NCBI GenBank assembly: GCA_028706255.1
Contig: JAQWBS010000002.1
Coordinates: forward strand, 62,001-126,000
DNA from: Alphaproteobacteria bacterium
GTDB taxonomy: Bacteria; Pseudomonadota; Alphaproteobacteria; RF32; CAG-239
Length of the DNA: 64,000 nt
Reading direction: 5' to 3'
Shown in pieces: positions 1 through 8,928 of the stretch. The notes beneath the pieces were generated by a model, which was not told where the DNA came from, searched no databases, and saw nothing but the letters and a program-made list of their open reading frames with translations. The position numbers and the translations under genes were made by a program. The stretch's first letter is position 1. Each line of letters opens with the position of its first letter.

Positions 1-969
1 TCATATACCAAATCTGATGAAATAAATGATATAAGCATAGATGAAGCCTTTGGAAGATATTATACTGAACACGGACAATTTCTTTCAAAACCAGACCTAC
101 TTCTTAACAAGCTACAATCTCTTAAATCGATCTTAAAGATAACTTATTTAAGCCAATTAAATAAAAGCTGCATCTCAGAATTCATAAATCACCGCAGAAA
201 TAAAGGTAATGTCGCAAACGCAACAATAAATAAAGACCTAGCTCTTTTATCATCAATCATTAATATCGCTGCAGATAAATGGGGAATAAACATCCCAAAT
301 ATAAAAATATCAAAGTTTAAGCTTACAGAACCGGCAGAGAATATAAAGTTTTTGAAAGACTGGAAAGAAGCACAAAAAATAATTGATAGAGCAGCAAATC
401 ACCTCAAACCAATTATATATACTGCTTTATATACAGGAATGAGACTTGGCAATATCCTTGAACTTAAATGGGATAATATCAACCTCATCAACAAAACAAT
501 CACAATCAAAGTGAAAGATAAAGGTGTTCTTGGTGGAAGAACTCATGTAATCCCAATGATTAATAAGCTAACAGATATAATCCTTCAGCAAGAAAAGATT
601 AATGAATTTGTCTTTAATTTCAAAAACAAGCCGATAAAGACCATTAAAACCTCTTGGCATAGCATTTTCTTCAAATGGGAAAAAGTAAAGAATAAAAAAA
701 GCTTAAAACCAGATGATATAATCTTTGAAAAACAATATAGCAAAGACGGTGAAATTTCTGTCTACAAGAGAGTTTTAAGAAATAAAGACTTACCATATAC
801 AAATTTTCACACCTTGCGACACACAGCCGGCACATGGATATTGAAAGAGACTGGAAACTTAAAAGTAACAAAAGAAATTCTTGGACATAAAGACATCAAA
901 ACAACTTTGAAATATGCCCATGTTTTAGATAGTGAAAAAAGACAAGCCTTAGATTCTGTCTTCAAATAA
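1..969 (+). CDS. Tyrosine recombinase/integrase, 5' end missing at window edge
   Basis: The reading frame is open from the first base, so about 322 residues of a longer integrase are visible and the start lies left of the window. The C-terminal catalytic domain carries the expected tyrosine-recombinase residues: Arg in TGMRLGNILELKW, the HTLRHTAG box (H-x-x-R), LGHKDIKTTLKYAHV with the late His and the nucleophilic Tyr. The upstream 110 residues look like the SAM-like core-binding domain. The gene converges on a tRNA-Thr gene 128 bp away whose 3' end faces it, the usual arrangement for an element integrated at a tRNA. The element itself should extend leftward off the window. Family assignment is secure; phage versus integrative-element origin cannot be told here. 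Confidence 0.93.
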   Translation, partial: SYTKSDEINDISIDEAFGRYYTEHGQFLSKPDLLLNKLQSLKSILKITYLSQLNKSCISEFINHRRNKGNVANATINKDLALLSSIINIAADKWGINIPNIKISKFKLTEPAENIKFLKDWKEAQKIIDRAANHLKPIIYTALYTGMRLGNILELKWDNINLINKTITIKVKDKGVLGGRTHVIPMINKLTDIILQQEKINEFVFNFKNKPIKTIKTSWHSIFFKWEKVKNKKSLKPDDIIFEKQYSKDGEISVYKRVLRNKDLPYTNFHTLRHTAGTWILKETGNLKVTKEILGHKDIKTTLKYAHVLDSEKRQALDSVFK

Positions 970-1068
970 TCTTTGTGCAAGATTTGTGCAAAAACAAGTC
1001 TAAAAACGAACAAAAAAGTTCAAAAAAGTACACTTTCCACAAAAACAAAACAGCTTATAAAAACCGTT

Positions 1069-1094
1069 AAAACCCTAGTAAACACAGGGTTTTT
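1069..1094 (-). terminator. Terminator after tRNA-Thr(CGT)
   Basis: An 8-bp stem (AAAACCCT with AGGGTTTT) sits just beyond the tRNA 3' end. Read on the minus strand it is followed by a T-rich stretch, as in intrinsic terminators. Confidence 0.6.
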
Positions 1095-1097
1095 AAG

Positions 1098-1173
<76 letters not shown>

Positions 1174-1312
1174 ACTGAAAGTGTTCTATTATTAAATCAA
1201 ACCAGAATTAAATTCAACAGAAAATCTCGCCTTGCAGATAAGTTTGTAACTTTTAATCTTCTGTAATAAAATTTTACTATGATTTGAGTGTGAAAAAAAC
1301 TATACTAGCCCT

Positions 1313-1633
1313 ATGAAAAAACTGACTATTCTTTTCTTAGCGTTTTCTCTGATTATTTCAATTTTTGACTCAATCGGAGAATTGCCTACTCTTGAATCTG
1401 AGGACTCCAACGTTTTCGGATTTTTGTGCTATGACCTTGAAGAAGATGATGACGACATTGATAATGCAACAATTATCTCTTCCCAAACTTTTTCTGGTCA
1501 CATTTTCATCATTTCTACATTTCTTGATTATCAACCCGAAAGTGCTTATAAAAGCACTTATAAACTTTGTCTTGATGACACATATAACAAATCTCAAATT
1601 GTCAAGAAAGACATTAAACCACCCATTTCCTAA
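1313..1633 (+). CDS. Small putative exported protein, unknown function
   Basis: The product has 106 residues. It opens with a Lys-Lys pair and a hydrophobic stretch (residues 4-18) that resembles a signal peptide or N-terminal anchor. A strongly acidic run follows at about residues 42-50 (EEDDDDID), and two cysteines (near 39 and 79) could pair outside the cytoplasm. I do not recognise a family. A TATACT hexamer at 1301-1306 lies only 6 nt before the ATG and there is no Shine-Dalgarno sequence, so the mRNA could be leaderless; equally, this could limit confidence that the ORF is real. It stands alone between the tRNA and the next gene. Confidence 0.45.
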   Translation: MKKLTILFLAFSLIISIFDSIGELPTLESEDSNVFGFLCYDLEEDDDDIDNATIISSQTFSGHIFIISTFLDYQPESAYKSTYKLCLDDTYNKSQIVKKDIKPPIS

Positions 1634-1710
1634 GTTACATAAAAATCAAAAAAGCTCTCCCTCATTTTGAGGCAGAGGCATTGGGTTATTTTTAATTTAG
1701 GAAAAATATT

Positions 1711-2127
1711 ATGAAAGAAACACATTGTTTTGTTATCTGGCAAAATGCCAGATATAAAGAAAAAGAAATTGATAAAGATATCAGAAGCAAATTTCAAGTT
1801 TCATCTGTTTATGAAATTTTTTGGGAAAGTGATGTTTTTAAGAAAAACTTGCAAAAAATCTATGGCAAAAACATTCTCAAAACTTGGAAAAAAGAAAAAC
1901 AAATCGGCACAGGAAGCTTTCTTGTTTACAAAGTTGTTGACGAAACTCCCCGAAACTTAGGTGGAAAGAATCAAAATATGGTTGAAGCTAAACTGCTTTA
2001 TCGAGAGATGACCGGTGGCGGACACTTGATTCACGCTTCCGATACACCACAAGAAGCCTCCGCTCACTTGGAGATTTTCTTAAACAAAGCACTAAGCACA
2101 AACATCGTAAAGCTTTCCTTTGCTTGA
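1711..2127 (+). CDS. Conserved-looking small protein with TGGGH motif, unknown function
   Basis: The product has 138 residues, no signal peptide and no membrane segment. An AGGAAAA ribosome site lies just ahead of the ATG. It starts with a beta-strand-like HCFVIWQNA segment, then has YEIFWES, YGKNILKTW, GTGSFLVYKVVD, and near the C-terminus NQNMVEAKLLYRE followed by TGGGHLIHASD. The spacing of these motifs looks like a real conserved domain. From memory I associate this pattern with small proteins in polysaccharide loci, which would fit the glycan operon that follows on the other strand, but I cannot name the family or confirm this. A shared terminator separates it from the convergent msbA-like gene. 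Confidence 0.75.
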   Translation: MKETHCFVIWQNARYKEKEIDKDIRSKFQVSSVYEIFWESDVFKKNLQKIYGKNILKTWKKEKQIGTGSFLVYKVVDETPRNLGGKNQNMVEAKLLYREMTGGGHLIHASDTPQEASAHLEIFLNKALSTNIVKLSFA

Positions 2128-2146
2128 GATATTGCTGTTTATAAAA

Positions 2147-2175
2147 AAAACGCCCCACAGACCTTGGGGCGTTTT
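2147..2175. terminator. Bidirectional terminator
   Basis: An 11-bp perfect GC-rich stem (AAAACGCCCCA with TGGGGCGTTTT) is flanked by A and T runs on the two sides. It lies between convergent genes and can serve both. Confidence 0.85.
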
Positions 2176-2191
2176 GCTTGCATAATTTTTC

Positions 2192-3964
2192 TTACTTAAG
2201 CTGAGAATTATAAAGAGAAGCATAAACAGAGTTTTCTCTTTGTAAGAGTTCCTCATGGCTGCCTTCTTCCACAATTTCACCATAATTCACAACCACAATC
2301 TTGTCGGCATTACGAACGGTTGAAAGCCTATGTGCAATGATGAAAACGGTTCTATCCTTCATCAAGTTATCAATTGCTTGTTGCACGACCGCTTCAGACT
2401 TATTATCCAAAGCAGAGGTTGCCTCGTCTAAAACCACAATCGGCGCATTTTTGATAAACGCTCGAGCAATGGCAACACGTTGTTTTTGTCCGCCAGAGAG
2501 CAAAACGCCTCGTTCACCAATTTGGGTATCTAAGCCTTTTTCTAATCCACTAATAAATTCTTCTAAACAAGCAGATTTAATTGCCAATTTGATTTCTTCT
2601 TCACTTGCGTTTTCTCTGCCAAGCAAAATATTTTCTCTAATTGTTCCCGCAAAGAGGAAATTATCTTGGAAAACCACAGCAATTTTATCTCTTAGGGAAT
2701 TCAATTCAAATTCTCGGATATCCATACCGTCAATGGTAATTGAACCAGATTTAATATCATAAAACCGTGGCAGAATATTGACCATTGTTGTCTTGCCACC
2801 ACCAGAGTTGCCAACAAAAGCAATCGTCTGCCCAACCTTGACTTTAAGATTTATATTCTTCAAAATTGGTCTGCCTTTAACATATTCAAAATTGACATTT
2901 TTATATTCAATTTCTTTTTCAACTTTCTCAAGTTTTTTAGCATTTTCTTTAGAAGCAATAACGGGAATTGCGTCCATAAGTTCAAACACTCTTTCCATCG
3001 CCATAAAAGCCATTTGCACAGAATTATAATTATTTCCAATTGATTTAATTGGCGTATAAAGCATAATTAATGCCGTAATAAAAGAAACAAAATTCCCAGG
3101 GGTAATTTCGCCCGTGACAATTAAATAGCTCCCCAACCAAATCACAGCAGCAATCCCAATTGAAACGATAAAATGCATCAAAGGAGACATCATGCCAGTT
3201 CTCTGAATCATCTTCATACCAAGCTTGAAAACAGATTTCAAGGTTTCTTTGAACTTCTTGTTTTGATAGTCATATAAATTATATGACGTGACAATCCGAT
3301 TTCCGCTGAAGGTTTCGTTGTAATGTGTCATCACAGCCGCACCAGAGAAGATGGTCTTATCCATCACAGATTTTATCTTACGACGAACAGTTGTTAATGG
3401 ATATAACGCTCCAAACAAAACAACAACTGCCACAAGCGCTAACTGCCATGAGTTATAAAACAAAACGGCAATGAGCGATAGAGATGAAAAAACTCTAGTT
3501 GTAAAAAGCTTCAAATTAGACAGCAACCCATTACAAGCCATATCTACATCATTATTAAAGCGGAAAAGAATGTCTCCTGAATTTTGTGTATCAAAAAAAC
3601 CAGCGTTATAGTGAAGCAATTTATCAAAAAGCTTAAGCTTAACATCATTAGCGATTTTACGTCCAACCCAAGTGTTTAGATAGGTTGCCGCGTAATTTAG
3701 CAAACTCTGAAGCGAACTAAAAATAATAATCAAAAGCGGAATGAGAAAGGTCTTCTCCATAGACTGCCCCGCTCTTTCAATCATCACCACGTCCATATAA
3801 GGTTTCAGAGACCAAGCAATTACTGCGTCCATTGACCCAATTGGAATCGTAATTAAAACCGCCAACAACGCCCGCACCCAATATGGCTTCACAAAGGGTA
3901 ATATCTTTTTATAATTCTGAAAAAGATTTGACGAAGTTATTTTATTTTTTAGTTTTTTTAGCAT
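2192..3964 (-). CDS. msbA: MsbA-type ABC exporter (lipid A/polysaccharide-lipid flippase family)
   Basis: This is a 590-residue half-transporter with a transmembrane domain (about residues 25-320) fused to an ABC ATPase (about 350-585), the length and order of MsbA. The ATPase shows Walker A GNSGGGKTT, a Q-loop (VFQDNFLFAGT), signature LSGGQKQRVAIA, Walker B IVVLDEATSALD and the switch His in IIAHRLST. MsbA dimers flip lipid A-core from the inner to the outer leaflet of the inner membrane. Here the gene follows an RgpF-like glycosyltransferase by about 60 bp on the same strand, so the cargo could instead be a lipid-linked glycan made by that operon. Family is certain; exact substrate is inferred. 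Confidence 0.9.
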   Translation of the reverse strand: MLKKLKNKITSSNLFQNYKKILPFVKPYWVRALLAVLITIPIGSMDAVIAWSLKPYMDVVMIERAGQSMEKTFLIPLLIIIFSSLQSLLNYAATYLNTWVGRKIANDVKLKLFDKLLHYNAGFFDTQNSGDILFRFNNDVDMACNGLLSNLKLFTTRVFSSLSLIAVLFYNSWQLALVAVVVLFGALYPLTTVRRKIKSVMDKTIFSGAAVMTHYNETFSGNRIVTSYNLYDYQNKKFKETLKSVFKLGMKMIQRTGMMSPLMHFIVSIGIAAVIWLGSYLIVTGEITPGNFVSFITALIMLYTPIKSIGNNYNSVQMAFMAMERVFELMDAIPVIASKENAKKLEKVEKEIEYKNVNFEYVKGRPILKNINLKVKVGQTIAFVGNSGGGKTTMVNILPRFYDIKSGSITIDGMDIREFELNSLRDKIAVVFQDNFLFAGTIRENILLGRENASEEEIKLAIKSACLEEFISGLEKGLDTQIGERGVLLSGGQKQRVAIARAFIKNAPIVVLDEATSALDNKSEAVVQQAIDNLMKDRTVFIIAHRLSTVRNADKIVVVNYGEIVEEGSHEELLQRENSVYASLYNSQLK

Positions 3965-4025
3965 CTTTAATACTTTTGAGGTTAATCATTTTCAAATCAT
4001 TAAGATTATTCACTTATATTTAAAG

Positions 4026-5867
4026 CTATAAATTTTTATAAAAATACATCTTTGACTTATAAGCCTTTTTTTTCTTCTTTTTACTCCAAACAATTTTTGA
4101 CATAATTTTATAGTAATAATATTTTAATTTATAATGATCCAAAAGGATTTTTTTATCTTTTTTATTAAGTGAAAATTGATAAGCAGTATGTAAATTTCTC
4201 AGTCTGAAATATAAATTTTCTACATACATACTTGCATATTTATCAACCATAACCCATGCAGGATAATAGCCGTCGTATTGCACTAAATATGGTATAAATC
4301 TCTCAATTGAATGTGTTAGAAGTCCATCAGCTGCAGAAAGGGGTTCTTCTGGAAAATCTTCAAACGACCAATTATAAGATAACATCGTTTTAAATGCTTC
4401 CTTTCTAAACCAAAACATCCCCCCAAAAGCTGACAGGCACACTTCATCTAAATTGACATCAATTTTCATTTTTTCTTTCAGAAATGAGCGTGTATTATAA
4501 TAATTACAACTCCACTCATCTCCCATAATATTTAGTGCACCAATATGAGGAGGTGGGGGAGATAGAAAACCTATATGCTTATTGTCTTTGAACAGCTGAA
4601 TAACATTCTTCACATAGTTTTCATCATAAAGTAGATTGGTAAAGCAGTGTTCTGAAAAATCTCTTCCAAATAGTGCATTCACGTGAGGGGATTTTTTAGC
4701 GTGAACAAAACCAATAAAATCATAGTTTTGAGCAACATCTTTGCAAGTCACTAATAATGCAGTATTATCTCTTCCTCTATTTTGTTGAACTCTATATTCT
4801 ACTTTATTTGGCAGTGTGTTAAATAATTTTTCAATTTTCTTAACCATTTCCTCTTTTGTTGTCACAACAAATATATCCACAAATTCTGGTGCAGATTTTA
4901 CATAATGATACATATATTCTATCTTTTCTTCTGGATAGATAAACATAATCAAAGCAATTTTTTCCTTGCTTTTTTCATAATTATTTGAGGTACTTGATAA
5001 GGTATAATTAAGATTCAAATTATAGTGTAATTTGTACATTGATTGAGATTTTAAAAGATCGCTCCAAATAAGATTCTCATCATAAGATGTGTTGTGCGTG
5101 ATATAATCAAGTGCTTTTTCAAGCTTATTCGTCAAGCCAGAATTAAACGCAAGTTGATGATCCTCAAAAAATGGTTTTCTTTTCAAAACGGGACATTTCT
5201 CATCTATAATAGCACTATCTGGAAGAAAAGCAGAAATATTACCCCAGAATATTTTATTATATTTTTCAGAATCGATATATGTCGCAGATTGGAATCCACA
5301 ATCTTCAAAATATTTGGTTAATTTTGTTTCTCCATACCCAACCATTTCTTGATAGCTTTTGTGAACAGTTATATTCTCCCAATAAGATTTAAAATTAGGA
5401 GAACGTAATATTTTATTCTTAAAAACAAGCCAATAGCTTTGGATATGTGAGAGCATCTTACTTTTGGGATCATTATCTATCCATAGTGAATTCACTTCAG
5501 GATGCCTAACAATTCCCCAAAAGTCACACTCTTTCTTATCCATCGCTGACCACATTTCAGCAAACGGATAAATTGGTCCATAAAAAGTATTATTTGTTAG
5601 CAAGAGCTCGTCATAAGAATAGAGTTTATCATATCCATAATACTCAATTCCAGCTTTCCATGCTGACCAGTCAAAGCCAACATTTTCTCTGACTAAAATC
5701 TCAACATTCATCTTTTCTAAGCGTTTTCGGGCATCAGGAGAAATTGTCCCATTGACGACAAATAAAATGTCCGAAACAACCTCTTGTAAGCCTTGTAAGC
5801 ACTTGAATATATATTCTCTGACTTCGCCTTTTGGATCAAAATGAACATAAATTGCGAGTTTCTTCAT
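4026..5867 (-). CDS. RgpF-like (rhamnan synthesis F family) glycosyltransferase
   Basis: The 613-residue protein has no signal peptide. The first third (AIYVHFDPKGEVREY, ENVGFDWSAWKAGIEYYG, LLLTNNTFYGPIYPF) and the second half (NRGRDNTALLV, GFVHAKKSPH, AFGGMFWFRKEAF) match the pattern of the rhamnan-synthesis F family, whose members add sugars to rhamnose-containing surface polysaccharides in the cytoplasm. A very basic tail (SKKKKKKAYKSK) follows. The start is 4 bp downstream of the upstream epimerase stop, so the two are almost certainly cotranscribed with ugd. The sugar transferred cannot be read from sequence. Confidence 0.82.
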   Translation of the reverse strand: MKKLAIYVHFDPKGEVREYIFKCLQGLQEVVSDILFVVNGTISPDARKRLEKMNVEILVRENVGFDWSAWKAGIEYYGYDKLYSYDELLLTNNTFYGPIYPFAEMWSAMDKKECDFWGIVRHPEVNSLWIDNDPKSKMLSHIQSYWLVFKNKILRSPNFKSYWENITVHKSYQEMVGYGETKLTKYFEDCGFQSATYIDSEKYNKIFWGNISAFLPDSAIIDEKCPVLKRKPFFEDHQLAFNSGLTNKLEKALDYITHNTSYDENLIWSDLLKSQSMYKLHYNLNLNYTLSSTSNNYEKSKEKIALIMFIYPEEKIEYMYHYVKSAPEFVDIFVVTTKEEMVKKIEKLFNTLPNKVEYRVQQNRGRDNTALLVTCKDVAQNYDFIGFVHAKKSPHVNALFGRDFSEHCFTNLLYDENYVKNVIQLFKDNKHIGFLSPPPPHIGALNIMGDEWSCNYYNTRSFLKEKMKIDVNLDEVCLSAFGGMFWFRKEAFKTMLSYNWSFEDFPEEPLSAADGLLTHSIERFIPYLVQYDGYYPAWVMVDKYASMYVENLYFRLRNLHTAYQFSLNKKDKKILLDHYKLKYYYYKIMSKIVWSKKKKKKAYKSKMYFYKNL

Positions 5868-5870
5868 TCC

Positions 5871-6866
5871 CTATCTCCAAAAAGAATATATATTTTTCTC
5901 TGTTTCATAACTCATATTTTTCACAGGGTGATTAGGTTGAGTTAACGCCCATTCAAACATATTATTTATTGTCTTTTCTAAATCTGTATCATCATGAAAA
6001 TCTAACAGTTTTTTGGCTTTATCATGATTGCAGAAAGCAAACTTTGCTTCGTGACGTGCTTCAAGATGAACAATTTCAGGATTAAAACCGAAATTATTAG
6101 CACATTTTTTAACGAGTTCTGCAGCTTCATTTATAGTACGTTCTTTGTCAGCCCCTAGATTGAAAATTTCACCATCATAATCATACATAAGCTTTTCAAA
6201 TGGTTTGTAATAATACTCAACATCTGAAAAAGCTCTTGTTTGCAAGCCATCACCGAAAATTGTAATAGGTTCTTTATTCATGGACTTTCTCATCCATATC
6301 CCAATAACATTTCGATATCTATCCCATATATTTTGATAACGACCAACAATATTATGCGGACGAATGATGGAATAATTTAATCCGAACTGATCATGTGCTG
6401 TTTTTAAATCCATTTCAACTGCATATTTTGCAATTCCATAAGGATCAAGAGGTTTTGGTTGCATCGTTTCCACAAAAGGAGGAATATTATCTGCACCATA
6501 AGTTGCCATGGATGATGTAAAAATAAATTTTTTAATTCCATGATTTATAGAAGACGTAATTAAGTTTGCGGAACAGATTAAATTATTTGTATAATTATAT
6601 TTTCTAATGAAAGGGCTTAATCCCTCAGCAGCATATGCAGCAAAATGATATACATAATCAGGGCATTCCTCTTTGAAAAATTTATCAACAGAATCTAAAT
6701 CTGCTAGGTTAATATTAACACATCTAACTCCTTGGACGAGGTTTTCTTTATACCCTCCCGAAAAATCATCTATTCCGACAACATCATACCCTTCTTTAAG
6801 CAAATGTCTCGTAAAATTACTTCCCAATAGACCAGCCATTCCAGTTATCAATACTTTTTTATTCAT
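5871..6866 (-). CDS. NAD-dependent nucleotide-sugar epimerase/dehydratase (extended SDR)
   Basis: A 331-residue extended short-chain dehydrogenase. The NAD-binding turn is GMAGLLG (residues 9-15), the acidic residue ending beta-2 is in VVGIDDFSGG, the Ser/Thr is in FTSSMATYG, and the catalytic pair is in PYGIAKYAVEMD (Y-x3-K). The C-terminal half (RAFSDVEYYYKPFEKLM, FNLGADKERTINEAAELV) fits UDP-sugar 4-epimerases of the GalE type. It lies between ugd and the RgpF-like gene in one operon. Likely it makes an epimerised UDP-sugar for the operon's polysaccharide; the exact substrate (UDP-Glc, UDP-GlcA or UDP-GlcNAc) is not determinable here. Confidence 0.88.
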   Translation of the reverse strand: MNKKVLITGMAGLLGSNFTRHLLKEGYDVVGIDDFSGGYKENLVQGVRCVNINLADLDSVDKFFKEECPDYVYHFAAYAAEGLSPFIRKYNYTNNLICSANLITSSINHGIKKFIFTSSMATYGADNIPPFVETMQPKPLDPYGIAKYAVEMDLKTAHDQFGLNYSIIRPHNIVGRYQNIWDRYRNVIGIWMRKSMNKEPITIFGDGLQTRAFSDVEYYYKPFEKLMYDYDGEIFNLGADKERTINEAAELVKKCANNFGFNPEIVHLEARHEAKFAFCNHDKAKKLLDFHDDTDLEKTINNMFEWALTQPNHPVKNMSYETEKNIYSFWR

Positions 6867-6887
6867 TGTTTCATCCCTATTAAATAA

Positions 6888-8186
6888 TTATTTTCCAATT
6901 CCAAGATAGTTGAAGCCATTTGCTTTTGCGTATTTTTTAGAAATCATATTTCTGCAATCAATGATATTTTTATGCTTCATCAAATTTGCTGCTTTAGATA
7001 AGTCAAGTTCTTTAAAATCATCCCATTCGGTGAGCACAGCCAAAACATCTGCACCTTTAAGTGCGGAATACATATCTTTGGCATAAGCAATTTTATCACC
7101 GACTAAAACTTTTGCGGTCCCCATTGCTTTAGGGTCATAAGCTGTTACATTTGCTTTTTTCACCAAAAGCTCTGAAATAATTTCCATTGCAGGACTTTCA
7201 CGACAATCATCTGTGCCATTTTTAAATGCCAATCCTAAAACGGCAACTTTTGCATTTGGAACATCTTTAACCACATCTAAGATGCGTTCTGCCATTTGCT
7301 TTTTACGTTCCGCATTTCCTTTAATTGCTGCATTAATCAAAGTTAAATCAGCATTATTTTGCTTACCCATATATGCCATTGCCATTGTATCTTTCGGGAA
7401 GCAACTGCCACCATATCCAGGCCCAGGGTTTAAGAAGCGATTTCCAATTCTGCTATCAAGCCCCATTCCTTGTGCAACTTCACTAATATCCGCTCCTGTT
7501 TTTTCACAGAAGTTTGCCATTTCATTAATATAGTGAATTTTAATTGCTAGAAAAGCATTTGAAGCATACTTAATGGTTTCACTTGAACGACGGTTGACAA
7601 AAAGCATCTTCGTCTTACCTTCAAATGGCTTATAAAGTTCTTTAATAACACCTTTGGCTTTGTCAGTATTTGCTCCAATCACAATTCTGTCAGGATTGAA
7701 GAAGTCATGAACAGCGAATCCTTCTCTCAAAAACTCTGGCAATGAAACAACATCAAAATCAGCATTTGGATTTTTCTTTTTAATCAAACCCTCAACATCA
7801 TCTCCTGTTCCAACTGGCACAGTTGATTTTGTTGCAATCACAGTGTAACCCTTCAAATATTCTGCTAATTCTGTTGCTGCAGCGTGGATATATTTCATGT
7901 CTGCTTCTTTGGTCACAGGATGTGGAGGCGTGCCAACAGCAATAATGACAATATCTGCGTTCTCAACACCTTCTTGCATTGACGTTGTGAATTTTATTTT
8001 TCCAGACTTAAAATTTTTAATTAAGAGCTCTTCTAAACCCTCTTCATAGAGCGTGATTTTTCCAGCTTGTAAGCTTTCAATTTTGCTAATTTCTCTATCA
8101 ATACAAATAACATCATGTCCCAGTTCAGCAAGTCCAACTCCTGTTGGTAACCCAACATAACCTGTTCCAATAATCCCAACTTTCAT
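6888..8186 (-). CDS. ugd: UDP-glucose 6-dehydrogenase
   Basis: A 432-residue UDP-glucose/GDP-mannose dehydrogenase. The N-terminal NAD-binding fold begins GIIGTGYVGLPTGVGLAE, the central domain has IKYASNAFLAIKIHYINEM, the catalytic cysteine is in GPGYGGSCFPKDT, and the C-terminal UDP-binding domain begins LGLAFKNGTDDCRESP. It oxidises UDP-glucose twice to UDP-glucuronate in the cytoplasm. It is the first intact gene of the glycan operon and is followed by the epimerase. Upstream lies only debris of two further sugar genes, so the original operon was longer. Confidence 0.95.
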   Translation of the reverse strand: MKVGIIGTGYVGLPTGVGLAELGHDVICIDREISKIESLQAGKITLYEEGLEELLIKNFKSGKIKFTTSMQEGVENADIVIIAVGTPPHPVTKEADMKYIHAAATELAEYLKGYTVIATKSTVPVGTGDDVEGLIKKKNPNADFDVVSLPEFLREGFAVHDFFNPDRIVIGANTDKAKGVIKELYKPFEGKTKMLFVNRRSSETIKYASNAFLAIKIHYINEMANFCEKTGADISEVAQGMGLDSRIGNRFLNPGPGYGGSCFPKDTMAMAYMGKQNNADLTLINAAIKGNAERKKQMAERILDVVKDVPNAKVAVLGLAFKNGTDDCRESPAMEIISELLVKKANVTAYDPKAMGTAKVLVGDKIAYAKDMYSALKGADVLAVLTEWDDFKELDLSKAANLMKHKNIIDCRNMISKKYAKANGFNYLGIGK

Positions 8187-8188
8187 AA

Positions 8189-8335
8189 CTAAGCTATCTC
8201 CTCTTTCGCCATTATTTCGTTTATAAAATATTCAATTGTCTTATTCAAACCTTCATTAAGACCAACTTTTGGTTTCCAACCAAGATAAGACCAATGGAAT
8301 AAACCTCTATAGACATTAGCCTTTTCACCCCATCA
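8189..8335 (-). pseudogene. C-terminal remnant of a nucleotide-sugar epimerase/decarboxylase
   Basis: Read on the minus strand in the frame ending TAG at 8191-8189, the sequence gives YLGWKPKVGLNEGLNKTI and then EYFINEIMAKEEIA and stop. This is the typical C-terminal end of extended SDR sugar enzymes such as UDP-glucuronate decarboxylase or 4-epimerase (L-G-W-x-P-K-x-x-L-x-E-G-L). The frame is closed by a stop about 47 codons upstream and the rest of the enzyme is absent, so this is a decayed 3' end. It abuts ugd, which makes the substrate such enzymes use. Confidence 0.72.
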
Positions 8336-8339
8336 ATTA

Positions 8340-8523
8340 ATTTTTTATGTTTCAGATATGTGCTAAATTTAGGCTTGCTCCAGGAAAAAAGCTTCCTATT
8401 TTTTGATTTATTCACAGAGAATTGGGACGTTTGCACATTAAGAAAACCACTTACACACTTGCGTAAATATTTTTCTCCATTACACACCAAAACAATTATA
8501 GATTTTTTCATCATAGAAAGCAC
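8340..8523 (-). pseudogene. N-terminal remnant of a family 2 glycosyltransferase
   Basis: The minus strand encodes MKKSIIVLVCNGEKYLRKC and then a short stretch ending VSGFLNVQTSQ, which matches the first beta strand and helix of GT2 enzymes (usually S-I-I-V-P-V-Y-N-G-E-x-Y-L). The rest of the domain, including the DxD region, is missing, and the frame continues as low-complexity sequence into the epimerase remnant, in a different frame from it. A 92-residue ORF spanning both pieces (8245-8523) exists but looks like a chance fusion of debris rather than a functional protein. Confidence 0.62.
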
Positions 8524-8890
8524 CTATAACCATCTCATTAATGAGAGACCATACTCTTCTTTAAACACAATTTAAATCCAAAACTTTAATAAATCAGAAG
8601 AAGTTGTAATAATAAACAACCACACCTAATCGTTGTTAAAATCATTATATGATTCTTATAATTATAAAAAACAGATTAGTCAAGTATAGAAACTATTAAA
8701 AGCATTAGTTCGTTTAATACACAATTTTATACATATATCTAACCATCTATAATTTATTAAAATCTTTTCCAAGTGATTATAAGATAATATATGGCAAAAT
8801 ATTTACAAGCCCAAGAAAAACAACCTATTTTGTATAAAAATTAGAACTCACTTAATATTTTCGTGAAGACAAGTATAGTAAGATTAAAAT
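8524..8890. other. AT-rich stretch without a gene
   Basis: About 370 bp of very AT-rich sequence between the glycosyltransferase debris and the tRNA-Val terminator. No ORF with coding character and no RNA gene were seen. It should contain the promoter for the minus-strand glycan operon, but I could not single out one convincing hexamer pair. More sequence of the decayed genes may be hidden beyond recognition. Confidence 0.5.
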
Positions 8891-8928
8891 CCATAACAAA
8901 ACCCCGTCACAAGGACGGGGTTTTGTTA
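8891..8928 (-). terminator. Terminator of tRNA-Val, perfect 18-bp inverted repeat
   Basis: The arms (8891-8908 and 8914-8931) are perfectly complementary with a 5-nt loop, GC-rich in the centre and A/T-rich outside. The right arm runs into the encoded CCA of the tRNA gene. Read on the minus strand it ends in a U-rich tail. Confidence 0.85.

Noticed and set aside
1365-1670. The 101-residue alternative frame over the small exported protein
   Set aside because: It lacks a ribosome site and has a hydrophobic, low-complexity composition; the other frame has a coherent signal-like start.
8245-8523. The 92-residue ORF as a functional gene
   Set aside because: Its two halves are fragments of different sugar genes and the epimerase remnant lies in another frame, so it is debris.
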